Origin: Limnanthes douglasii subsp. nivea
Taxonomy: Eukaryota > Streptophyta > Magnoliopsida > Brassicales > Limnanthaceae
Direction of reading: 5' to 3'
NCBI GenBank assembly: GCA_036936605.1
Contig: JAUPFV010000001.1
Span: 77,643,910 to 77,707,909 of the forward strand
DNA length: 64,000 bases
This document shows, piece by piece, positions 20,850 to 32,433 of the stretch. The notes under the pieces were generated by a model, which had not been told where the DNA came from, did no database searches, and saw only the letters and a list, made by a program, of their open reading frames with translations. Every line of letters starts with the position of its first letter. Positions within the stretch are counted from its first letter, which is position 1. The position numbers were made by a program, and so were the translations under genes.

Positions 20850-21960
20850 ATTTCTTTATTTAGTTGTCCGTAAGTTCATTGCTTCCCTTTGGCTTTGATC
20901 GTGAAAGGACTGCCCCATTTAAGAGGTAATTTTCCGAGTTTTTTTTCTTTACTCGTAACACCTTATCTCCTCACCCAAAACTCGTGAACCGCATTTTGGC
21001 ATTGTATTTATCTCTCATCAACGCCTTGTAATGCTTTGAATGGATATGTGCCTTGACTCTCCTTCTTCAATTATATCCAACTTAGAGCTTCATACTTATG
21101 TATTACTTGATTCATCATATGCTCCAACCTTATGAGATGACATAGATATTCCGGCTGATATCACTATTTTCATTCCACGTACTATGGGAAATGAACTTTT
21201 TTGTTTTCGTTTTAAGTGTGGTTATTTATGACCATTAGACTTGCTATAAGAAATTAAGTCAGGTTTCAACTGCTCATTCTTATATCTTATTGATTATTAT
21301 GATGTTGGTCACTTTAGCTTGACCATTGGCTTGATGATGGAAATAGGAAGACACAATTATCTTGTGTCCAATTTGAGCACATAGGATTGTTATTTCATTA
21401 AGCTATAAATAACCTTTATTATTTGTGGTGATCACCCTAAAAAATTAGAACATGTAACATATGTTTACGGTTAGAAAGGTATCACCTCATTTCCCATGTT
21501 ATTCATTGGTGTTTGTGCTTCCACCCACTTGAAACGTTATCTATGACAATGATGATGTACTTTTTTCCTCCTAAAGTTATTAGTGGAGGTCTCATAATAT
21601 CCAAACTTTATCTGTCAAATGGGATTACTTTGGTTATTGTCTCCAATAGTACCACCGGGACTTGTATGAAATTCATGGATCATTTGTATGTGTCATATTA
21701 TTTTAACTTTTTTATTTGCGTCTGTCATTATTGTTAGCCAATAGTGGCCATTATTGAGTATTCCTTGGTAAAGTTATTTGTATCAAGAATAAGTGATTTC
21801 TTACACATAGTGTAATTTTTCCACAACGAAGGCTGTTTTATTTGTGGCTAAGCACCGAAGTAGTAGCTTAGTTAACCTTCTATTATACGATGTATTAGAA
21901 CTCTAGATGAATCTTGTTGGTTTTATTTTTATCTTTCTTGCTTCCCATTTATTTTCAAGA
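20850..21960 (-). mobile_element. Decayed Gypsy element 2 (integrase region)
   Basis: Minus-strand translation, right to left, gives a zinc-binding end (GHYWLTIMTDANKKVK), an integrase core start (LDIMRPPLITLGGKKYIII, then VIDN), a helix with KLDIIEEGESRH and the C-terminal GDKVLR and GKLPLKWGSPFTI segments. The order and motifs match the integrase of the Gypsy at 61.1-63.9 kb (LDLVEERR, GDKVLR, GKLAPTWEGPY). Frameshifts and stops are frequent and there are no clear LTRs. Confidence 0.65.
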
Positions 21961-23126
21961 AATGTTTCATCTGTAAGATATTTTTTATTGGAGTTCTTGA
22001 ATCTTCTTCTTCTTCCTCACATTATATTATTATTGCTCATGATAATGTGAATGTTGATAAGAAGTGGTTGGGTAACATAATTTATGATTTTTCTAGAAAA
22101 ACTATTCTTGGCACCGATGATGTACATACTGAAGATACGAGTGCGTTAGATATTGAGTTCTCAGCTCTTTATACTTGCTTAAATCATACCTGCTCTAATT
22201 GGGAAATTTACCAATGTACCTCTTGTAAGTATTTAATAATTCTCTTCTTTTTTACTTTGGCTTATCATGTTGCATGGTTGATAAGAAACCAAAAGTCTAT
22301 GCGGAGCTTTACTCTCTTAGTTCCACATATCTTTCCGGACGAAGTCCTACGTTTGTAGTTTTATACTCACCTTTATTATGGATGCTGGAAATCTAAACTT
22401 GATATATTGATTTAGGATATTCCATGTTGGAGATATGAGTTATACTCATACTCACGAGACTTGATTATTATTTCCTTGATCAGTTCTAACTTATTAAGTA
22501 TCTTAAGATTGATTGTTTTGAGGGACTCGTCTTTCAACCGGAATTCTATAAAAAATTATGCCAACGCATAGGCTTTAGTTTTCATCATCAGTTCTAAGTG
22601 GATATCATAATATTCTAATGATACATCACATTTCTACAATACATTTCTCAAAGGAAATAAAGTTTTATCATATCTACAACTACTAATGCTAAAGAAAGTT
22701 TCTCTAACTATAAATATTAAATTGTAACTGTTAATAGAGATTTACTTACATACTAGATTGCCTTAGAATCCCATCATTCCTCCTTGATTAGTACTACACT
22801 GACCGTATAAGCCTAGTTCGAGACGGTATGGTACAAATATATGAGTCTTCTGGCTGACACTTTGTTACCACTTATGAGGGAGCCAACAACTTCTTAATGT
22901 TGTTCAACAATTCATAACATGATAGATTCTATTTAAACTTTCCCATTCCTCTAAACACTTGGAAGAAGACTTTAAATTTTCTGAGGATCTTAACAATAAC
23001 ATGTGAAATACTGTTAGTCTTCTAGTCAGGATTTGTATTTTTTTCCATTCCTTGGCGACTCTAATACGACTAAATTTTCAAGTTTCATTATATATACTCA
23101 TGTTAGGTGTATAGTCGAAGTGAATC

Positions 23127-23130
<4 letters not shown>
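21961..23130. other. AT-rich DNA, possibly more of Gypsy element 2
   Basis: It should hold the RT/RNase H of the minus-strand Gypsy if that were complete, but no reliable motif was found. A plus-strand ORF at 22047-22358 has a weak RNase H-like look (NVDKKWLGNIIYDF, IEFSALYTCL) that I do not trust. Confidence 0.35.

Positions 23131-23169
<39 letters not shown>
23131..23169. repeat. (TA)n microsatellite
   Basis: About 19 TA units. Confidence 0.95.
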
Positions 23170-23171
<2 letters not shown>

Positions 23172-23269
23172 CGAAGGAATACGTAGGTTTTTTATCTACC
23201 GTTACATGTATATACAAGAAATATTGAAACTCTCTGGTGCTTGAGTCATGACTAAGTTGTAGAGACGTT

Positions 23270-24610
23270 TACTGTACCAAAGGGCTGATACAAGTTGTAG
23301 AAGATGGGTGACCATTGGTTCAAAATAAATATATGTTGAGTCGTAGCAAGACTGGTCAAAATATGCTGATCAAAGTAGATTGACCAAAGCAGGATGGTTG
23401 TAACAAAGTGACCAGAAACACCACTATGATTCACAATGCACTGGATCGTAACACCACTAGACCAAAGTAGATTATTTTATTTACTAGGTCTGCTATGTTA
23501 ATTTGATTTTATTTTTTTAATAGAGTATAAGTTACGTTGATTAACGAGCTTTAATCTAGAGCGTCTGATAAAGAATTGTGATTTTCTAGAAACCTATAAA
23601 TAGAAGAGGATACTTTAATTAATAATATATTGTGATGCATCTGTAATTTTAGAGAAACAATAACACGAGAAGATATTTTTATGAGAGATTAAAATAACTT
23701 TAAGTCTTTCGAGAGATTAGTGTGGTGAGAGATAAACACTAAAGAGAAGGTTTTGTGAATCACGTTATCTTTTGTTACATAATGATTGAGTATTTTTTGT
23801 TTGGAGAGTCTTTATGTAACGTACTTATATATAAAAGAGTGTTCGTTGCCCATATATATCACAATCCAAACCACATTTAGCTCTATATGGTGTGCTTGGT
23901 TTTATTACGTTTTTTTATTTGTTGCTAGTCTTGTACATGAATGTTAGAATATTGTTTTGTACGTTTATTTATCTGTATATCGATTCTTGTCTAATCAATT
24001 AGTATACTGGTTTATTCCTCTTACAAGTTGTGTGATGAGCTTGGAATAACTATAAAAGGAGTAGATTGATTGCTAACCTAAAGGTTGGGGAAGCAGACCT
24101 CGTCTAGAAACCGGAGAGCCACAAAAGATGAGGTGCATGAAACTTAACATAGAAAAAATTGACAGATCTAATTATTTGAACATTTGGAGAATTAAGGCTA
24201 AGACTTACCTAGTTTATAAGGGATTGGGTGATCCTATTGAAGATAAATCTACATATGTTGATGTCGTCGTACTGTTTACAGTTCATAGTGCCCTCATAAT
24301 ATGTTGGGGAGATGAAGTGCTGCAAGAGGTATCTAAAAAGCCTACGACTCTCGGGATATATAATCGGATGGATACGATTTATATGAAGAAAACATATTGT
24401 ATTTGAATAAATATCTTTACATAATATTGTCTATGGATAATAAAATAGAGATCTGAAGGCACCTAGATGATTACAACCAAATCATACTCGACTTGAATGC
24501 AGTCAATATGAGGGTGGATGAGGAGGGCCAAATAATCATCATTCTAAGTTCTCTACATAATGAGTATGAACACTGAAGGGGTCGGAAATATTTAAGGGTG
24601 AGTGCTTTGA
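23270..24610 (+). mobile_element. Copia 5' remnant (putative LTR and gag)
   Basis: The gag ORF at 24128-24406 begins with LNIEKIDRSNYLNIWRIKAKT, a Copia UBN2/DUF4219-type gag start. Downstream frames to about 24610 add HLDDYNQIILDLNAVN and ILSSLHNEYEH, typical of this gag. Upstream, 23270-24100 is LTR-like with a TATA box CCTATAAATAG near 23592, but no usual Met-tRNA primer site is seen. The element is cut off at about 24620 where a Gypsy leader begins. Confidence 0.65.
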
Positions 24611-24619
24611 GAGGATCAT

Positions 24620-27400
24620 ATTTCTTCGAAGGTTCATCCTAACCTAAGGAAAATACTACAGTTTTACCTTTTAACTTAGTTATTTGAGTGTAAATATATT
24701 TAATACATTCTTACTGATTATCTTGTGCTAAATATATTAACAAATAATGGTTAAAAAAGTTTTTTTAGTCTTTGGACTTGGCCAATAACCATGACCTGAC
24801 CCATTTAGCCTATTAACCCAAAGACACCTTATAAAAGCTTTGGAGAATAACATTTATAAAAAAACTTTATCTCTCAAACATTAAATATAATAGCTCAATT
24901 ATCTATATACCTCATATCTTACACTTATTAGACCACCAACAAATTACTTAAATACTGTATACCCCGATTTGAACCATATCACATTGGCGACCATAATGGG
25001 AGAAATGTGCCGGAATAGTGAAATCTAAAAGATGACGTACAAAGTTCGCCTTCAAAGTTATTTGGAACAAGTATCATGAAATATAGACAGACCATCCTCT
25101 TGAGAATAATGAGGATTATGTACACGCATATCATGTAAATAATGAGACTAAAGAGAGGCTTCTTATGCAAAATGAGATAAATAAGTAGCATAGAGAAATC
25201 GAGGCTTTGAGATCCCAAGGACATGCTAGGGGAAGATTCCATCAATGTATCCAAAATCTGATGAGCCCAGATAATATCCCTAACATAATATGAAGTGGTG
25301 TTAGGATTACCATTCCTTTAAAACTCACCGAGAGTCTAAAAAAGAGTATCAAATTAAATGATATTCCAGCGCTTTAGAGTTTACTAAAGGCTTTGCAACA
25401 GAATAAAAAATATCCTCATCATTTTCGAGCAGTGATCATTTTCATAAGAAAAACAAAGGAAAAATTCAGTCTAAAAATATTTGAATAAACACAATACGAA
25501 AAGTAAGCAGAATTCTTTGGGAATTTTTTTTAAAGGGTAAAAATAAAAATGAATAATATTAGGGAAAGATAAGGGGGTCAGCTGACCATATCATAAATCG
25601 CTTGTTAAGTGATCAATTAGTTGTTTAATCGGAGCCTGAGATTTTTGCTACCTCTAATGAAGATCACATGTTCAGTTAGGGACACAATTAGAGGCAGACA
25701 ACGCTTTCTGCAAAAATCCACTTCTGACATTTACCCAGATCAAGGTTTGGTTTAAAAAATGAAGATTCAACCTATCAAAGGCTCATCAACTATATTTTTG
25801 ACAAACAACTGATAATGAACATGAAGGCTTACATTGATGATATGATCATCAAAAGCAACATTGAGGATATGCAACTTGATGTTTTGTCTATATCTTTACC
25901 ACTTTATGCCAGTTCAACCTCAAGCTAAATCCTTTTAAATGCTCAATTAGTGTTCGAAGCGGCACGTTTATGGGATACATCGTCAAAAATAATGGAAGCA
26001 AGCCTAATTTTGAGCAGCTAAGGGAGTTACTCACCATAAATCCATCATGAAACATCATGGAGGTTAAAAACTCACATCTGTTCTAGCTGCCTTATCCTTA
26101 TTCATCTTTCAAGGGTCTAAAAAAACCATCATTTTTTCGAAATCTTCAAAAAATAAAAAAACATTCAGCTGGAATGATGAATGTGACAAAGCATTCTGCT
26201 TCATTCAATAGTATATGACTTCAAAGGAAATTTTATCGGACCTAATACGAGGTTATTTTTTCATACTTATTTATCCATCTCCAAACATGTTGTCGGTATT
26301 GGTTTGGTCAGAGAGCAAGCATGAACGCAACAAAAAATCAATTACGTTAGCAAAATTTTAATCATTAAAGTGAGTCACGCGATGGTCGGTTGAGCTAGGC
26401 AAATACGAGATCTTGTATGGTCCTCGTATGAGAATTAAAAGTCAAGTTGTGTCTGATTTCATAAACAAATTTCTGAGCATTAGAGTCGAAAAAATAGCAT
26501 TGCACCGCCGAGTACAAATCGATCATCAGAGGACTCAAATTGGCTTATATATGTGGAGTTAAAACTTTAGTTCCCAATCTGATTCCCAACTCGTGGTAAG
26601 TCAGTAAAATGATGTATATGAGATGAAGCACAACAAAACAAGAGCCTACTTGGAAGCCTTAAATAATTAGGAAAGAAAATTTGATCGTATCCAGTACGAG
26701 CAAGTGCCTTTATCGAACAGCTTAATCGTAGACTTGTTGGCAAATATGCCTGCCCTATGAGACAACCCGCTCGTAATTTTACAAGATACGCCTCATTGGA
26801 AAGACAAAACACGAACAAATATGAGGTTTTGGCAACTGAAACCGTTAACAACTGAAGACAGGAATACATATCCTACTTAAGCGACCAACTTCTTCCAACA
26901 TATAAAGCCAACACTCATATGCTAAAATTATGCGCGGTTAATTATGTAACTATAAACAATATACTCTATATAAAATGTGGCACACAACCAACGTTATGGT
27001 GTTTAAACAAATTGGAGGTTATTCTGATCCTTAGTGATCTGCACAAAGGTATGGCAGAGGCTCACTATGGGCATAAGAGTTTAACACGACGTTGTCACCT
27101 AACAAGTTTCTACTAGCCCAAACTGAAAACCGGTGCCGAGGATTTTGTCTAAGAAAGTGAATCTTGCTAAATATACACCCACACAAGTCATTTACCCAAC
27201 ACGCCAATGAGTGTTGTCCCAATACCTTACCCTTTCGTCAAATGAGGAATTGATTTTGTTAGGCCCATACCAATGGCTATTGATAAAATGCAGTATTTAG
27301 TCATGGCCGTGGATTATTTCTCCAAGTAGGTGGAAATGAATACCTTGTATAAAACTAGAGCGTAAGAAATATGTGAGTTTGTAATTATCCAGATTTGAGA
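24620..27400 (+). mobile_element. Decayed Gypsy element 3 (Tat-type, dual RNase H)
   Basis: A primer-binding-like ATTGGCGACCATAATGGGAG at about 24984 closely matches that of the element at 60255. In order with many stops: gag traces; RT with MKAYIDDMIIKSN near 25830; RNase H (TFSWNDECDKAFCFIQ) near 26160; a second, archaeal-type RNase H (LAYICGVKTLVP) near 26545; integrase zinc domain (AEAHYGHKSLTRR) near 27065; integrase core (PIPYPFVK, then MAVDYFSK) to about 27400. The second RNase H places it in the Tat lineage. Confidence 0.75.
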
Positions 27401-27530
27401 TTCCCATAATTTTAGTAATAAAACCAAACGCGAGGTGGAAACACCATGAGGATATGCAAGTAGCATTTCTGTGTCCTGTCCTACAGATCGAATTGTAGGG
27501 TTGGTTACCCAAACCAACCTTGAGGTAGGG

Positions 27531-27619
27531 ACACCATCATAATATGCAATTAACGAACTAATCAAATTTTTGGTAGTGACACCATCATAATATGCAATTA
27601 ACGAACTAATCAAATTTTT
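27531..27619. repeat. 48-bp tandem duplication
   Basis: A 48-bp unit beginning ACACCATCATAATATGCAAT occurs twice head to tail with no visible differences over the second, slightly shorter copy. It lies at the 3' edge of Gypsy element 3. Confidence 0.9.
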
Positions 27620-28880
27620 ACGTCGACCTCACGTCAATCAAAATAGAGCCTACTTTATTACCTCAATGTTTCTTTCAACAATAAGATAACTACACAAATA
27701 TCGACCAGAGTATGATCTCTCACTCTCACTATAAATAACATTAAAATATAACATACCAAGCATCGCACGCCTACGATTTATTTAAACAATTATACTGGAA
27801 ATACGATATCATCCTTTATACAAACGTTACCAACATTCATTATAATTAACAACAAGGATTTAAAATTACATAGTAGTGATTGCTTGTACTAACAATAAAA
27901 ATAAAAAAACAACAACAACCCGATCATGTTATCACCCATAGCAACCTCTTTAAATCAGCAAACACGCGGTGGGGATTTTGCCATGCTTTCTTACCTGCAT
28001 ACTCAGTAAAAGGGGAACTGACTTATCACCTAGCGTCTCCCCTTCACCAGTCATAACCACTTTCATTGGGTAACCACTAGATTGCTCTCATTAGTAAGCA
28101 ATGGCCTCATTTCCACTTTGTCCCTCCTCACTAGATTATTCTTCGTCTTCTTCAGTCAAGGAGCCTGATCATTCGTCCTCTAGTATCAGTTTTTTCAAAT
28201 ATCTAAGGATCATGTCATTATTCCTCTTCTATGAATACAGGACCTTTACGAACCTTTGTGAGCCAACCTTGGGCCACATCAATTACCTTTTATTTTATTT
28301 CTCTTTAACCATTTTTGCATTCTTCTCGCACAACTTCTTCTTTGTCTCTTCTATTGCTATTTTTTCTTTTCTAACTCAGCTTTAAAGGATGCATTTTCAA
28401 GTACTATGTTGGTATTCTTGGTAACCTTCACATTAAGCCTATTGAACTTGACATTATGGCTTACTAGCTTCCCATTACGAGAGATAAGGTTGATTGCATT
28501 ACCATTGCCAAAGATGTGTTAATGGTGCGACCTTATACCATAACAGATGTGATTGGCCGAAACCACTCGCCATTGCTGATGATATCTGAACCCTTGATTT
28601 TGCTCTGTAATCGAGCATACCTGATTAGGCTAAGGCTATAAGGATCCACTATAGAATTTGGGAAGAGCCATGGGTCGTATCAAATGGAGGTGGAAGTTTC
28701 ATTCCCGACATCCACTCTCTAAAGATTTACAACAATGAGTCGGAGCTTAAGTATTTTCATCCATCCCAGCTCAAGGTTGAGCCTAGGAGAATGCTCCAAT
28801 GACTTTTGTCCTTGACCTTCTCTTTAATAATTCCCCTGGTCCAGATTAACGTTCTTAGTTACAATGGACGATTTTTTTTT
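27620..28880. other. Unassigned, perhaps Gypsy 3' region
   Basis: No sense-strand protein recognised. On the minus strand 28080-28386 gives a lysine/glutamate-rich, coiled-coil-like reading. It resembles the antisense ORFs some Tat/Ogre-type Gypsy elements carry between integrase and 3' LTR; it has stops and the assignment is weak. Confidence 0.3.
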
Positions 28881-28906
28881 TATATACACAAATATTTGTG
28901 TATATA
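28881..28906. repeat. Perfect 26-bp AT-rich palindrome
   Basis: Each arm is TATATACACAAAT; the two halves are exact reverse complements with no loop. It is followed by more TA repeats. Confidence 0.9.
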
Positions 28907-29240
28907 TATATATTTATAAATTTGTCGGTAGTTTTGTATTTTAAATATCATTCGTGCCTAATTAAATTACTTTCAAATAATATAAAATTATAAATAAACA
29001 AAAACAATTTACAACAACTAAAAATGAAAATAAAAATATGAGAAAAAGAGGAAATCCTCCATCATCTTTGTCAACGTTTCCTTGATTAGAAAACAAGGAC
29101 TCTAGTGCGTAGGAAAAAAGATAAAAATAAATAAATTATGGGTAACTGAAACTGTAGTATTTTGTATGCTAATACAGGGAAATGTTATGCTGCACGCTTT
29201 CGTTATCCAGAAGTTACCATTATTTAGTCACGACCCACGA
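28907..29240. other. Upstream flank of the AIG1 gene
   Basis: AT-rich, no ORF. It probably holds the AIG1 promoter; no TATA box stands out. Confidence 0.4.
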
Positions 29241-29552
29241 GACATTTTGCTGGTCATTTTCTAGGCGACGATTGGTTTTTCTGTTTCATTATTGGTTCTT
29301 CACAATCTTATAGCTACACTTACACCTCCATTCTAATACTCTAACTAAAAACGTAAGTAAACCCTACATATTTTTTCTTTTTTTGTATCAGTTTGGTCTT
29401 TTATAATCTATATTTTTCAAAACTTATATTTCAATCCAAGTTTATCAACATGAAATGAATAAAGAGAAGATAGATGGTACTAAAAAACCCTTCTGTTAGA
29501 GTTTATTAACTTTTGTCCGTCCCAAATTGTAGGTAACCTGACATTGTATATC

Positions 29553-31025
29553 ATGGATAGAAGATTAAACACATTCAGGCCTAACAAGGTTTCCACGGTG
29601 GTTTTAGTCGGTCGCACTGGAAATGGAAAAAGTGCAACCGGAAACACCATTATTGGAGAAAAGGTTTTCAAATCACAAATTAATCCGTCTGGTGTTACAG
29701 CTACGTGTAAGCTGCACACGTTTAAAAGCGACAATGGCCGAACTATCAATGTCATTGATACTCCTGGTATGTTTCACTATTCAAACTTGTTCATTTTTCA
29801 ATATATATATGCTAGGTTACTATATGTAATATGTTATCAAGCTATATTTCTTACATTATAGGTTTATTTGAGTACTCCGTTGGATCAGAACAAATCGTAG
29901 AAGAAATTATGAAATGTGTCGAATTCGCGAGAGATGGTATTCATGCTTTGCTGCTAGTTTTATCGGTGAAGAACCGATTTTCAAAAGAAGAAGTAAAGGC
30001 ACTTCATGACCTGCAAGCTTTATTCGGAGGTAATATGTTTGATTACATGATTCTTGTATTCACCGGTGGAGATGAATTAGAGGATAATGATATTTCTCTC
30101 GAAAACTACTTGACTCCCCCATGTCCGGAACCTTTACAGGTTAGTTTTTATTATAGTATTATATGCTTGGTTTATTATAATTACTAATTAATTTGTATTT
30201 TTCCCAATTTTCAGAACGTTGTTGAACTCTGTGGAAACAGAAAAGTTCTATTTGACAACAGAACTAAAGATAGAAACAAGAAGCAAAAGCAAGTTCAAAT
30301 ACTCTTCGATCTTGTTGATGGGGTCGTGAGACAAAATGGTGGGAAGGCATATAAGAATGAGCTAATCAATCGGTTCAAGGCAAAAGTTTCTCCTTCATCT
30401 TTTATTTCTGCTATATTCTTATTTTGTTATGCTACAACTATACATATTCTTTTTTAGGATGAGTCTGAAAAGTTCCGTGATCAACAAACCGAACTCGAGT
30501 CTCGGAAGGAGTCTTCCAAACAGGAAGAGGATCGACTGCGGAGGGAATACGAACAAAAATACAAATGGATGATGGAGATGGTATTTTTGTCAATATTTTT
30601 TTATCATTCGAAGAGTTTTAATCAAAATTCAAAGGGAAAGAAAAATATACAACATTTTTTTGTTTGTTTTGTGAGCTGATCATTTGAAAAGAATAACAGT
30701 ACTCTTTAGTATAATTTATAAAAGCATTGCAAACTTTCTTTCTAGTGAATATTTCTGAGTTTTATAAATTTTATATCATCAGATTCAGGAGAGTTTAAGA
30801 GAGAGAGTTGTTGGGCTTGAGCGGAGATTGGGGGAGGAGCAAGCTGCTCGGGTAAAGGCCGATACGGAGTCAAAGTTAGCTCTCGAAAAATCTAAGGAGG
30901 AAATTCTAATGCTCAAAAATGGTCTCGAAAATGCTAAAAAAGAAACTAACAAGCTTCGCGAACAAGCTGAAACACAACGCAAAGAAACAGAGAAAAAGGA
31001 AGGTGAAGGATGTGTTATCTTGTAA
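29553..31025 (+). CDS. AIG1/IAN (plant GIMAP-type) GTPase, intact, five coding exons
   Basis: Coding exons 29553-29766, 29862-30139, 30215-30385, 30458-30580 and 30783-31025 join in frame to 342 codons plus stop. Splice ends are GT/AG; the exon 3 donor (GTTTCT) is weak. A 5' UTR intron is likely (GTAAGT near 29353, TTGTAG at about 29532). Motifs: P-loop GRTGNGKSATGN (residues about 20-31), DTPG (G3), the AIG1-specific LLLVLSVKNRFSKEE box, and TGGDEL (G4). The C-terminal 110 residues are a long charged helix, probably coiled coil. The protein ends CVIL, a CaaL geranylgeranylation signature. Family members bind GTP, act at membranes, and are linked to defence and stress responses. The ATG at 29553 is preferred over upstream in-frame TTG. 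Confidence 0.9.
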
Positions 31026-31379
31026 TGCACTATCAAAGCAAACATCATCTTGAGCACCTCTATTTGATATGTGTCAACTAAGTTGCCTTCTATTTTGATA
31101 ATGTCTCAACCTAGTATCTTATGTCTTATGTCTTTTGTCTTATGTCTTGCGGGGTTTAATTGATGTTTTGCTTTTGCGTATGTGTTATAGACTCTCCATT
31201 TGACTACACAACTCCCATAAGGGTTATTGAGTTTAACATCTATTTTGGGAAAGCCTATTTGCTTCTTCTTTTTTTTCTCTCAAAAGCATTGGATATATCC
31301 TCCATTATATACTTTTGACCATGAACACAAAGTATATTAACCCCTTCTTCAACCCCGTTTAGTCCCTCGTCATCATCAG
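31026..31379. other. AIG1 3' flank
   Basis: No ORF. It includes a short TTATGTCTTATGTCTTTTGTC direct repeat near 31120-31148 (written in part). Confidence 0.4.
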
Positions 31380-32433
31380 TTTTAATAATTAATCTTATCA
31401 GAAATCCTAACGTCAAATTCAGCTTCTCGTACTTAACACTGCATAATCGGCTTAACCCAATAAATTAATTTGCTTCAAAGACAACAAAACCAGGCGTTTA
31501 CCTTTCCCTCTTTGCCTTTGAAGAACTCCAACGGTTGCATCAATTTTTATCCAGTCGTCCTGGGTCCAAATCTGAACCAAGTGTTTATTTAGCGGAAGTA
31601 GGGCTGTTGAAAAAATCCGAAAAATCCGATATCCGACTGAAATATTCGATATCGAATCCGATAAAATGGATAATATCCGTATTCGAAAAAAAACGGATAA
31701 TATTCGTATTCGAATTCGTATCCGAAAATAGCGGATATGGATATAGTTATATCCGTATTCGAAATATCCGATATCCGAATTTTTATAAATCAATATTTAT
31801 AGTTTTTTTTTGTATTTAAGCATGTTTGTAATGAGACAATAAAATGATGTGCTAGGAATTCTTCGTGACTTTGCGTGTTAGTTATTTAACCTCATTCAAC
31901 CGTATTTTCCAAATTGCACTACAAGTTTCAACATGTTGCATACAACAGTCAGGAATAAATTTATTGGTTCCAAAATCATCAAAGAAGATAAAGATTACGA
32001 AATATAATATAGACCAAGGTTAAATGAGAGTCTAGGGGATTATACATAGTGATTTATGGAAATGAAGAATTGGTTGCAAGTTTTCCATGACTTGGTAGTA
32101 ATTACGACATCTAAACAAAAGTTTATGATGGGATTTTTGTTAAAAATGCTATGAAGAAAAAAAAACGCTTCACTTTGTAAATTTGTTGTATCACATAGAA
32201 TTCTAAATAAAAGTAGAAGAGACTATGTCGACCAAAATGTATAGAGACACACAAAAACCAAAATGTATATAGATACTAAAAATTCAAACTCTTATCCTAA
32301 TTACCATCATTTGAAAAATACTAATGAACCACATTCGGTTGCGCAAGGTACTTCAAAGTCCAATAATGAAACTTCAACTTACAAACACAAAAATACTGAA
32401 ATCTCTACACGACAGAGACATTACTATCTCTAC
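31380..32433. repeat. Segmental duplication, copy 1
   Basis: 31380-31590 matches 36210-36475 and 31820-32433 matches 37084-37660, in the same order and orientation, clearly diverged with small indels. It is interrupted at about 31600-31805 by a GGATATCCG-rich insertion and ends abruptly at 32433, where the truncated Copia begins. Confidence 0.8.
31600..31805. mobile_element. GATATCCG-rich repeat tract, possibly hAT MITE remnant
   Basis: It starts TAGGGCTGTTG, like the terminal repeat of the hAT element at 46838 (TAGGGCTGTCA). It consists of interleaved ATCCGATATCCG / CGGATAT / TATTCG units of both orientations. The right terminal repeat is not seen, so it would be truncated. Confidence 0.45.

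Noticed and set aside
22047..22358. Weak RNase H-like reading
   Set aside because: Conserved acidic residues could not be placed and the opposite strand explains part of the region as Gypsy.
28101..28385. Plus-strand serine-rich ORF
   Set aside because: It overlaps a more plausible minus-strand coiled-coil-like frame and has low complexity.
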